A stretch of 45,436 nucleotides of DNA, taken from Collinsella sp. (GTDB lineage: Bacteria; Actinomycetota; Coriobacteriia; Coriobacteriales; Coriobacteriaceae). Numbering within the stretch: position 1 is the stretch's first letter; the number at the start of each line of letters is the position of its first letter. The stretch is taken from positions 1 to 45,436 of the forward strand of contig JAGZQO010000016.1 of NCBI GenBank assembly GCA_018382125.1, read 5' to 3'. Below the pieces are notes generated by a model. The model had not been told where the DNA came from, made no database searches, and saw only the letters and a list, made by a program, of their open reading frames with translations. The position numbers and the translations under genes are program-made. This document shows positions 39,004-45,436 of this stretch, in pieces.

Positions 39004-40467
39004 TTACTCGTCGTGCTTCTCCTCACGGCGTGCAGCAGCGCGTGCGTCGTGGATGCCCTTGATCGCGGCATGGCGAGCCGTTCGGGCATCATGGATGGCG
39101 TCGCGAGCCTCGGCGGTCGTCGCCTTGGCAGAGCGCAACTTGGCGGCCAGATCGGGGTTGGTTTCGGCGACCGCGGTAATCGCGGGGCCGTCGAGCTCCT
39201 CTTGCGTGGGCTCGGCCAAAAAGTCGATGGCATACTGGGCGGCCACCATGGAGCCCTTTGCCAACACGCTCTCATCAATCTTGTAGAAGCAGGAATGCTG
39301 GGCGTACGTGGCGCCAATCTTGGGGTTGCGCGTACCTACAAAGGCGAGCACGCCCGGTACGCGACGCAGGTACTCCGAAAAATCCTCGCCCGAGAGCGTG
39401 CCGCGATAATGGCCTTGGCCGGTGGGGCCCAGGCACTTGATTACAGCCTGACGGCAGCGCTCGCTCGAGGCGGCGTCGTTTTCGACCTTGTAGTTGGCGA
39501 TGGTGTAGTCGGTGAGCTCTGCCTCGGCGCCCAGAGCTGCCGCGGTATGCTCCACGATGCGGCGCATAAGCTCCGGCATTTCCTCGTGGGTCGAATCGCC
39601 GTAGGTGCGCACTGTGCCGGCGAGGTAGGCCGTGCCGGCGATAACGTTGCGCGCGGTGCCGCCGTGCAGCTCGCCGACGGTGATGACGGCCGGCTCGTAG
39701 GGGCTGATTTCGCGCGAAACGATGGTTTGCAGGGCGTTGACAATTTCGGCGGCAACCATGACGGCGTCGTGGCCGCGCTGGGGCATGGCGCCATGGCACG
39801 AGGTGCCGCGGACGTCGATGCGGAACCAGTCGGTATTGGCCATGCGCGGACCGGGCTCGCAGCTCACGGTGCCGGCGTCGACCTCACTCCAAATGTGCGC
39901 GGCGTAGGCGCCATCGACGCCGTCGAGCACACCCGTGCCGATCATGAGCTTGGCGCCCTGGCCGTTTTCCTCGCTGGGCTGGAATACGATGCGAACTTCG
40001 CCGTGGATGTCGTCGGTCATATGGCGCAGGATTTGCAGCGTTCCGAGCATCATGGCGATATGGCAGTCGTGGCCGCAGGCGTGCATGCAGCCCTCGTTGA
40101 CGCTGGCGAACTCCTCGCCGGTCTGCTCGGTGACGGGCAGGGCGTCGATATCCGCGCGCAGCAGGATACGGCGGCGCGGCGTGCCGTCCTCGCGATAGGC
40201 GTCGGGCGCGGTGCCGCGAAGGGTCGCCACCAAGCCGGTCTTGAGCGGACGCTCGTAGGGGATATTCATGGCGTCGAGCTGGTTGGCGATGTCGGAGGTC
40301 GTGCGCTCCTCGGCAAGGCTCAGCTCCGGGTGCTTATGGAAGTGCCGGCGCTGCTTGATGATGTAGGGTTCAAACTCGGTAGCGATATCTTGGATGGCCG
40401 CGGTGACGTCGTCAGCCGCGCGAGCCTCGGTCGCCGCCATAATCTGCTGTGCCTTGGTCTTCGTCAT
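39004..40467 (-). CDS. M20-family amidohydrolase/peptidase
   Basis: 487 residues from ATG 40467, preceded by AAGGAG; the open frame runs on upstream to 41202 only as a shadow of the divergent gene. Family M20D (aminoacylase, IAA-amino-acid hydrolase type): HKHPELSLAEERT, LLRADIDALPVTEQTG, the metal site GCMHACGHDCHIAMMLG and FQPSEENGQGAKLMI, then the dimerisation domain GTSCHGAMPQRGHDAV. It hydrolyses N-acyl amino acids or similar amides; substrate unknown. An unusual 60-residue C-terminal Ala/Arg helix with two IHDAR units lies beyond the normal end. Divergent from another amidohydrolase. Confidence 0.9.
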   Translation of the reverse strand: MTKTKAQQIMAATEARAADDVTAAIQDIATEFEPYIIKQRRHFHKHPELSLAEERTTSDIANQLDAMNIPYERPLKTGLVATLRGTAPDAYREDGTPRRRILLRADIDALPVTEQTGEEFASVNEGCMHACGHDCHIAMMLGTLQILRHMTDDIHGEVRIVFQPSEENGQGAKLMIGTGVLDGVDGAYAAHIWSEVDAGTVSCEPGPRMANTDWFRIDVRGTSCHGAMPQRGHDAVMVAAEIVNALQTIVSREISPYEPAVITVGELHGGTARNVIAGTAYLAGTVRTYGDSTHEEMPELMRRIVEHTAAALGAEAELTDYTIANYKVENDAASSERCRQAVIKCLGPTGQGHYRGTLSGEDFSEYLRRVPGVLAFVGTRNPKIGATYAQHSCFYKIDESVLAKGSMVAAQYAIDFLAEPTQEELDGPAITAVAETNPDLAAKLRSAKATTAEARDAIHDARTARHAAIKGIHDARAAARREEKHDE

Positions 40468-40635
40468 GGTCGATTTGCTCCTTGCTGGGTTGATCGCAAA
40501 ATCGTACAGGCTTTCTCCAGTATGCCACCTGCCGCTAGGGCTGGTAAAGTTGCCGTTTGCCGCTTGGGGTTTTGTTACAAGGGCGGGGGAGTACACTCGG
40601 GGGTGTTGAATTTCCTGCCAGAGATGGGGATGCCC
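40468..40635. other. Divergent promoter region of two amidohydrolases
   Basis: 168 bp shared by divergent genes. TACACT with an upstream TTTTGT-like box may be the plus-side promoter; no clear operator palindrome was seen. Confidence 0.35.
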
Positions 40636-42273
40636 ATGCAACATATCGATCGGATTATCCGCTCCAAGAACGTCTTTACCGCGCAAGACGGCATCGATAC
40701 CACCCGCGAGCTGGCGATTGCCATCGCAGGCGACCGTATCGTCGCAGTCGGTGCGCCCGATGACGTGATCGCCGCCGCTCCTGCCGCTACGTCGGTTATC
40801 GACTACGGCGAGCAGTTTGTCTGCCCCGGTTTCCATGACGCTCATCTGCACTTCTTCCATACCTCGGTCGGTTCCTCGCCGTACATGCTCATGGATATGG
40901 GCACGTCCGAGGCGGCGCTGGTGCAACATGCGCTCGAGTTTTCCCAGGACCTGCCCGACGACGCTTGGGTTGTGACGCAGGGCTGGCGCGACTACCGTTG
41001 GGACCCGCCCGAGCATCCTACCAAGGCGTCGCTCGATGTGGCATTCCCCGATCGTCCCTGTGTTATGTATTCGGGCGACGGGCACACGCTGTGGCTCAAC
41101 ACCCGCGCACTCGATGCACTCGGCGTCACGCGCGACAGCGAGCCACCAGCGGGCGGTAGCTACGACAAGGACGCAAACGGCGAGCTCACGGGTATTGCTC
41201 ACGAGGCGGCTGCCATGCAGCTGCTACCGCGCTGCCTTGAGTGGCTGGGCGAGGATCGCATCGCAAGCGCTTACGCCGATCAAATGAGGCGGATGGCCGA
41301 GCAGGGCATCACCTCGATATGCGATATGTCGCTCATGCCCATGCCGGGCTGCGATTTTATCCGCGACGACGTCTATGACAAGCTGCAGGCAGCCGGCAAG
41401 TTGGGCATCCGAGCCCATCTGTTCCCCACGCTGCTGGATGACCAGTCGCGCCTGGAAGAGCTGCAGGCACGTTACGCGAACAACGCGTTGCTCTCGGCGC
41501 CAGGCTTTAAGCAGTTCTTCGACGGTGTGTCGAGCGAACACACGGCCTATCTCACCGAGCCCTATACCAACCCGCGCTTCCCGGGCGATCAGGGCCGTCT
41601 GACGGTTCCGGCTGAGCGCATGCGCAAACTGGTTCTGGCGGCCGCGGAGCGCGGTCACACCGTGCGCATCCACGTCATTGGTGACGGTGCGATTCATGCC
41701 GCGCTGGATATCTTCGAGGAGGCCGCCGACCTGTACGGCCTGCCCCAGCACGGCCATAACACGCTCGAGCACCTGGAGAACCTCTTGCCCGAGGACATCG
41801 ATCGTCTACGCAAGCTTAACGTCGTTGCCTCGAGCCAGCCCTGTCACATTACACTCGACCCGGGCGGCCCCGAGCGCGATCTGGGCCTGGAACGCAGCCG
41901 CATCATGTGGCCGTTTGCGACCTATAAGCAGCGCGGCATCCGCCAAGCCTTCGGCACCGATAGCCCCATCACAGCTGTTACAAGCATGAACGTGCTCTAC
42001 ACGGCTATCACGCGCCAGGATCCCAAAAGCCACTGGCCCGAGGGCGGCTGGTTACCGAGCGAGCGCATCGATGCAGCAACAGCCCTGCGCAACTACACCC
42101 TGGGCAGCGCCTATGCAGCGGGCGACGAGCAAAACCTCGGCAGCTTGGAGCCCGGCAAGTATGCCGACCTGGTAGTCCTGGACCAAAACCCGCTCACCAT
42201 CGACCCCCAAGAGCTCCAGGCTACCAAGGTTCAGACCACCTACCTGGCAGGTAACTTGATTTACGAGCGCTAA
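40636..42273 (+). CDS. Amidohydrolase, YtcJ-like
   Basis: 545 residues from ATG 40636 (in-frame ATGs at 40624 and 40630 are alternatives; GGGGA before 40636 supports the choice). Amidohydrolase_3/YtcJ family: the N-terminal beta sandwich (DRIIRSKNVFTAQDG, AIAIAGDRIVAVG) precedes the metal motif FVCPGFHDAHLHFFHT. RIHVIGDGAIHAALDIFEEA and GTDSPITAVTSMNVLYTAITRQ are typical. The C-terminal LEPGKYADLVVLDQNPLTIDPQEL closes the sandwich. Members hydrolyse amides or act on heterocycles; substrate unknown. Its own terminator follows. Confidence 0.92.
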   Translation: MQHIDRIIRSKNVFTAQDGIDTTRELAIAIAGDRIVAVGAPDDVIAAAPAATSVIDYGEQFVCPGFHDAHLHFFHTSVGSSPYMLMDMGTSEAALVQHALEFSQDLPDDAWVVTQGWRDYRWDPPEHPTKASLDVAFPDRPCVMYSGDGHTLWLNTRALDALGVTRDSEPPAGGSYDKDANGELTGIAHEAAAMQLLPRCLEWLGEDRIASAYADQMRRMAEQGITSICDMSLMPMPGCDFIRDDVYDKLQAAGKLGIRAHLFPTLLDDQSRLEELQARYANNALLSAPGFKQFFDGVSSEHTAYLTEPYTNPRFPGDQGRLTVPAERMRKLVLAAAERGHTVRIHVIGDGAIHAALDIFEEAADLYGLPQHGHNTLEHLENLLPEDIDRLRKLNVVASSQPCHITLDPGGPERDLGLERSRIMWPFATYKQRGIRQAFGTDSPITAVTSMNVLYTAITRQDPKSHWPEGGWLPSERIDAATALRNYTLGSAYAAGDEQNLGSLEPGKYADLVVLDQNPLTIDPQELQATKVQTTYLAGNLIYER

Positions 42274-42295
42274 GTATTCATGCCGTACCGTTAAG

Positions 42296-42346
42296 CGCGG
42301 CTCGGGCAGCCTTTTTGGGATAGCGCTCGAGCCGCGTTTGCGTTTT
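42296..42346 (+). terminator. Probable terminator of the YtcJ-like gene
   Basis: CGCGGCTCG (42296-42304) and CGAGCCGCG (42328-42336), a perfect 9-bp stem with a 23-nt loop, then TTTGCGTTTT. Confidence 0.6.
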
Positions 42347-42843
42347 GGTGGGGATCCGCCATGAGCGTCCCTGCTCTGTTGGATTTGGGTGCGGGGCGGA
42401 GGTGCTGCTGCCCCGCGCTCAATTTGGACACCAGCAATGCTATCTCTTGGTGTTTTGCATACTTCCCATTACAGATTGCATAAAACGGCTGGGATGTCCT
42501 TCCTGATCCTGATGTACCCCCGCCCGTGCCGTGCAAAAAACGGAGTATTCAGCACCGCGAGCTCTGCCGGTGCCGCTGCGGATGAGTAACGTTGCGGAGA
42601 TTGACGTCATTTTGGGCTCCGGTACGGCGCGAAGCATGCCTTTTTGTCCTGGCGGGGTTTGCCTGCCGACTCAAATCGCCGGTCGAAGGCGTCCTTGGGA
42701 CCAATATGGTGTGTCCGGCGTGTATGCAGCCGTCCTGGCTTGCTGAATACTCCCAAAAATGCACGGTGCTCCCCAGGGGACCCGTGCGCGCAACGAAAAC
42801 CATGCCCATGTCGCTATCCGCATCGCCATTTTGCTGCACTGAC
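42347..42843. other. Gene-free region with several inverted repeats
   Basis: About 500 bp. Small ORFs here have no family resemblance. Visible structure: a GC hairpin near 42391-42418 (GCGGGGC/GCCCCGC); a GCATACTTCC motif near 42459-42468 flanked by GTTTT...AAAAC arms; and a 26-nt inverted repeat at 42529-42554 and 42741-42766. No promoter or gene is supported. Confidence 0.55.
42529..42766. repeat. Inverted pair of TGCTGAATACTCC elements
   Basis: Right copy: TGCTGAATACTCC then CAAAAAT then GCACGG (42741-42766). The left copy (42529-42554, reversed) has the same outer 13 and 6 bases but GTTTTTT in the middle. The 186-bp interval has no recognisable gene. Confidence 0.7.
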
Positions 42844-43048
42844 TTTTCTGAATGCCGGGCCCGAATTAGTTAACCTAGCTCCCGGGGCGGACCGGAGGGC
42901 ATGAAGTTTGTCGCGAGTTCCGCACGAGCCGAAGGCCACTTAATGCGGCCTTCGTGCGAGCAGGACTGCCCGAGCAGGAAACCTTACGCCCCGCCCCTCC
43001 GGAGCCACACGGGAGGCATCGCTAAGCTATCCCCCGGCATTCAGAAAA
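42844..43048. ncRNA. Candidate structured RNA, 205 nt, rod-like
   Basis: Closed by a perfect 16-bp stem, TTTTCTGAATGCCGGG (42844-42859) with CCCGGCATTCAGAAAA (43033-43048). Further nested pairs: CTCCCG/CGGGAG (42879-42884, 43010-43015), CCGGAGGG/CCCTCCGG (42892-42899, 42995-43002) and an apical stem GAAGGCC/GGCCTTC (42931-42937, 42947-42953) extended by GCAC/GTGC. Internal loops are purine-rich (GGCATGAAG; CAGGAAACC). An AT hairpin with T-run (43045-43076) follows on the plus strand. I do not recognise it with certainty; 6S RNA and the raiA-motif RNA are candidates by size and shape. Strand is assumed plus from the T-run. Confidence 0.55.
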
Positions 43049-43084
43049 TCTAAGTGCCAAAAAATAAGATTTTTTGACTCCGTG

Positions 43085-43163
43085 TTGTATAACCCGCCAT
43101 TCGTGGGTACCATTCAACGCGTACGCAAACAAAAAGGGTTAATTCGCGTGGCATAACCACGCG
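43085..43163 (+). promoter_or_regulatory. groES leader: possible promoter and hairpin
   Basis: TTGTAT (43085-43090), a 17-bp spacer and TACCAT (43108-43113) form a modest promoter. CGCGTGG-CATAA-CCACGCG (43145-43163) is a perfect 7-bp hairpin 8 bp before the AAGGAGG ribosome site. No CIRCE or HAIR inverted repeat was found, so control by HrcA or HspR at this locus is not supported. Confidence 0.4.
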
Positions 43164-43185
43164 GCCCAAAAAGGAGGAGACAAGC

Positions 43186-43479
43186 ATGTCGTCTTTGAAG
43201 CCGCTTGCAGATCGTGTTCTGGTCAAGCCCGACGAGGCCGAGCAGAAGACCGCTTCTGGTCTGTATATCGCCAGCAACGCTCAGGAGAAGCCGCAGCGCG
43301 GCACCATCGTTGCCGTGGGCGCCGGCAAGGTCAACGACAAGGGTGAGCGCATCCCCATGGACGTCAAGGTTGGCGACGTTGTCATCTACGGTAAGTTCGG
43401 TGGCAACGAGGTCAAGGTCGACGGCGAGAAGTATCTGCTGATGCGCGCCGACGACATCTACGCTGTCGTCGAGGCCTAG
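43186..43479 (+). CDS. groES: Co-chaperonin GroES
   Basis: 97-residue 10-kDa chaperonin that caps GroEL. Starts MSSLKPLADRVLVKPDEAEQKTASGLYIA; the mobile loop region is EQKTASGLYIASNAQEKPQ, followed by GTIVAVGAG and VGDVVIYGKFGGNEVK. Full length, with AAGGAGGAGA upstream. groEL follows after 96 bp in the same operon. Confidence 0.97.
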   Translation: MSSLKPLADRVLVKPDEAEQKTASGLYIASNAQEKPQRGTIVAVGAGKVNDKGERIPMDVKVGDVVIYGKFGGNEVKVDGEKYLLMRADDIYAVVEA

Positions 43480-43575
43480 TCTCGTCAGAATCTCTGATTC
43501 GTCTTTGAACGCGCCCGCCGCATAGGACTCGGAAGCGGCGGCGCGAGTCACATTTCTTTTGGAGGATTACCTACC

Positions 43576-45213
43576 ATGGCAAAGAACATTACGTTCAACA
43601 CCGATGCCCGCGCTAAGCTTGCCAAGGGCGTCAACACTCTGGCCGACGCCGTTACCGTCACCATGGGCCCCAAGGGTCGCTACGTTGCGCTGCAGCGCAC
43701 GTTCGGTGCCCCGACCATCACCAACGACGGCGTTTCCGTCGCCAAGGAGATCGAGCTCGAGGATAACATCGAGAACATGGGTGCTCAGCTGGTGAAGGAG
43801 GTCGCTACCAAGACCAACGACACCGTGGGTGACGGCACCACCACCGCAACCCTGCTCGCTCAGGCCATCGTCAACGACGGTCTGCGCAACGTCGCCGCTG
43901 GCGCCAACCCGCTGGCCATCCGTCGCGGCATCGACAAGGCCGTCAACGCCGCCGTCGCCGAGATGAAGAAGCAGGCCAAGCCGGTCGAGACCAAGGAGCA
44001 GATCGCTTCCGTCGGTACCATCTCCGCCGGTGACCCCGAGGTCGGCGAGAAGATCGCCGAGGCCATGGAGGTCGTGGGCAAGGACGGCGTCATCACCGTC
44101 GAGGATTCCCAGACGTTCGACATCACCATCGACACCGTCGAGGGCATGCAGTTCGACAAGGGCTATGTCTCCGCTTACTTCGTCACGGACAACGACCGCA
44201 TGGAGGCCGTGATGAAGGATCCGTACATCCTCATCACCGACCAGAAGATCTCCAGCGTTCAGGACATCATGCCCGTTCTCGAGGCTGTCCAGCGCGCTGG
44301 CCGTGGCCTGCTCATCATCGCTGAGGACATCGACGGCGAGGCTCTGCCGACCCTGGTCCTCAACAAGATCCGTGGCGCCCTCAACGTCTGCGCCGTCAAG
44401 GCCCCGGGCTACGGCGATCGCCGCAAGCGCATCCTCGAGGACATCGCCGTCCTCACCGGTGGCCAGGCTGCCCTGGACGAGTTGGGCGTGAAGGTCGCTG
44501 ACATCACCGCCGATATGCTCGGTACCGCTAAGTCCGTCACCATCTCTAAGGACAACACCGTCGTCGTCGGCGGCGCTGGCTCCAAGGAGGCCATCGACGC
44601 CCGTATCGTTCAGATTAAGGGCGAGATGGAGAACACCACCTCTGACTTCGACCGTGAGAAGCTCCAGGAGCGCCTGGCCAAGCTCTCCGGTGGCGTTGCC
44701 GTCATCAAGGTCGGCGCTGCTACCGAGTCCGAGCTCAAGGAGATCAAGCATCGCGTCGAGGACGCCCTGCAGGCCACCCGCGCTGCTGTCGAGGAGGGCA
44801 TTGTCGCTGGCGGCGGCGTCGCCTTCATGGACGCTGCTCCTGCGCTCGATGCCGTCGAGATCGATGACCCCGAGGAGAAGATCGGCGTCGACATCGTCAA
44901 GAAGGCTCTGACCGCTCCGGTCGCCACCATCGCCAAGAACGCTGGCTTTGAGGGCGCTGTCGTGGTCGACAAGGTCGCCGAGCTGCCCGCCGGCCAGGGT
45001 CTCAACTCTGCCAACGGCGAGTGGGGCGACATGATCGAGATGGGCGTCCTCGACCCCGTCAAGGTCAGCCGCGTCACCCTGCAGAACGCTGCTTCTGTCG
45101 CCAGCCTGATCCTCATCACCGAGGCCACCGTCTCCGATGTGCCCAAGAACACTCAGCTTGAGGACGCAATCGCTGCTGCTACCGCTGGTCAGCAGGGCGG
45201 CGGTATGTACTAA
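43576..45213 (+). CDS. groEL: Chaperonin GroEL
   Basis: 545-residue 60-kDa chaperonin, full length. MAKNITFNTDARAKLAKGVNTLADAVTVTMGPKGRYV opens the equatorial domain; the ATP motif VGDGTTTATLLAQAI, the apical-domain segments and the C-terminal QQGGGMY (a short form of the GGM tail) are present. TTTTGGAGG precedes the ATG. Codon use is strongly biased toward C-ending and optimal codons, as expected for a highly expressed gene, which also creates a 551-codon antisense shadow frame. Confidence 0.98.
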   Translation: MAKNITFNTDARAKLAKGVNTLADAVTVTMGPKGRYVALQRTFGAPTITNDGVSVAKEIELEDNIENMGAQLVKEVATKTNDTVGDGTTTATLLAQAIVNDGLRNVAAGANPLAIRRGIDKAVNAAVAEMKKQAKPVETKEQIASVGTISAGDPEVGEKIAEAMEVVGKDGVITVEDSQTFDITIDTVEGMQFDKGYVSAYFVTDNDRMEAVMKDPYILITDQKISSVQDIMPVLEAVQRAGRGLLIIAEDIDGEALPTLVLNKIRGALNVCAVKAPGYGDRRKRILEDIAVLTGGQAALDELGVKVADITADMLGTAKSVTISKDNTVVVGGAGSKEAIDARIVQIKGEMENTTSDFDREKLQERLAKLSGGVAVIKVGAATESELKEIKHRVEDALQATRAAVEEGIVAGGGVAFMDAAPALDAVEIDDPEEKIGVDIVKKALTAPVATIAKNAGFEGAVVVDKVAELPAGQGLNSANGEWGDMIEMGVLDPVKVSRVTLQNAASVASLILITEATVSDVPKNTQLEDAIAAATAGQQGGGMY

Positions 45214-45289
45214 GGCCGACAAGGTCTAGAACTCCCACCGGGAATCCGGGGGCGTGACGGGGGCTTCTCTCCGGAACGTCCTCGGACAT

Positions 45290-45334
45290 GCAAAGAGGCT
45301 CCGCATCGCGCTTCGCGCTGCGGAGCCTCTTTGC
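45290..45334. terminator. Terminator between groEL and the convergent gene
   Basis: GCAAAGAGGCTCCGCA (45290-45305) and TGCGGAGCCTCTTTGC (45319-45334) form a perfect 16-bp stem with a 13-nt GC-rich loop; it can serve both converging genes. Confidence 0.85.
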
Positions 45335-45346
45335 GTCCTGACGCTC

Positions 45347-45436
45347 CTATTTGGCAAGGTGTCTTTTAGAATCCATTTTGCGCTCGGCCTCGAAGGCCTG
45401 CCTGTCCCAATCGAGCGGAAGTCCGGCCTCGACCCA
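45347..45436 (-). CDS. C-terminal end of an unidentified protein (cut by window edge)
   Basis: The minus strand reads WVEAGLPLDWDRQAFEAERK and then MDSKRHLAK before TAG (complement 45347-45349): 29 residues of a gene entering from outside. It is amphipathic and charged, with protein-like composition, and ends 12 bp from the shared terminator stem, as expected for a convergent gene. The piece is too short to assign a family. Confidence 0.65.
   Translation of the reverse strand, partial: WVEAGLPLDWDRQAFEAERKMDSKRHLAK

Noticed and set aside
38920..40635. Long upstream extension of the YtcJ-like frame
   Set aside because: It is the antisense shadow of the M20 hydrolase gene; the amidohydrolase domain begins at about 40636 and the divergent gene has clear M20 motifs.
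42549..42839. 96-codon minus-strand ORF in the gap before groES
   Set aside because: No ribosome site, no family resemblance, and it runs through the inverted repeat element.
42844..43048. Riboswitch or RNase P/tmRNA identity for the structured element
   Set aside because: No RNase P CR-I/CR-V boxes, no tmRNA tRNA-like end, and no TPP, cobalamin, SAM, glycine or c-di-GMP core motif could be seen; left as unidentified.
43567..45222. A 551-codon minus-strand frame opposite groEL
   Set aside because: Codon-bias shadow of groEL; Leu/Gly/Asp/Val-rich sequence without motifs.

Overview
The window looks like a chromosomal segment of a high-GC Gram-positive gut actinobacterium of the Coriobacteriia, most probably Collinsella or a close relative. 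This is inferred from gene content and codon style, not from a marker gene. Supporting content: a sortase-anchored coiled-coil surface protein, an AmaP/DUF2273/Asp23 envelope-stress cluster, a giant 2-hydroxyacyl-CoA dehydratase activase, a DUF6020-type membrane protein, an aryl-sulfotransferase remnant and an OPT transporter. There are no rRNA or tRNA genes, no CRISPR array and no prophage.

Layout. 1-360: 3' end of an IS110-type transposase. 396-4717 (minus): a polar amino-acid ABC importer operon (Tat/lipoprotein binding protein, two permeases, ATPase) ending in a class I glutamine-amidotransferase-like peptidase. 4718-5174: a 457-bp gap with a promoter, one member of a hairpin repeat family and a regular array of alternating inverted 16-mers. 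5175-6956 (minus): a DXS-like enzyme. 7185-10714 (plus): HD hydrolase, CmpB-like membrane protein, then the nitrogen pair amtB-glnB with a large structured element between them. 10789-12815: TetR regulator and MFS exporter with two matching operators. 12931-13788: HAD phosphatase behind a perfect palindrome. 13910-20788: a second TetR regulator, the 1592-residue acyl-CoA dehydratase activase and a 3-hydroxyacyl-CoA dehydrogenase. 20844-21347: aryl-sulfotransferase remnant. 21417-22556 (minus): DUF389 membrane protein with an EF-hand-like loop. 22864-26319: surface protein with a G9 tract. 26521-28224 (minus): OPT transporter. 28417-33586: coaX, dCMP deaminase, NifU-like protein, lgt and a DUF6020-like protein. 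33752-38863: YebC, the AmaP/DUF2273/Asp23 operon, YitT and a zinc-ribbon DUF4013-like protein. 39004-42273: divergent M20 amidohydrolase and YtcJ-like amidohydrolase. 42274-43185: a gene-free region with inverted repeats and a 205-nt strongly structured candidate RNA. 43186-45213: groES-groEL. 45347-45436: C-terminal end of an unidentified minus-strand gene.

How the genes fit together. The amino-acid importer and its peptidase form one uptake/catabolism unit. AmtB and its PII protein form an ammonium sensing and uptake unit, although the PII lacks the modifiable tyrosine. The second TetR, the activase and the dehydrogenase suggest regulated anaerobic hydroxyacyl-CoA metabolism.

The most unusual content is non-coding. 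(1) Nine dispersed hairpins share a G-rich loop (GGGACAG or GGGACGG type) but have different, self-complementary arms; most sit directly after stop codons. (2) The array at 4901-5118 has six 16-mers in alternating orientation at 39-41 bp steps. (3) A rod-like 205-nt element closed by a perfect 16-bp stem lies upstream of groES. (4) Two 17-mers containing GCATACTTCC sit in inverted orientation, each inside its own pair of arms. (5) A nine-G tract in the surface protein gene would give an immediate or near-immediate stop codon if it gained or lost one G.
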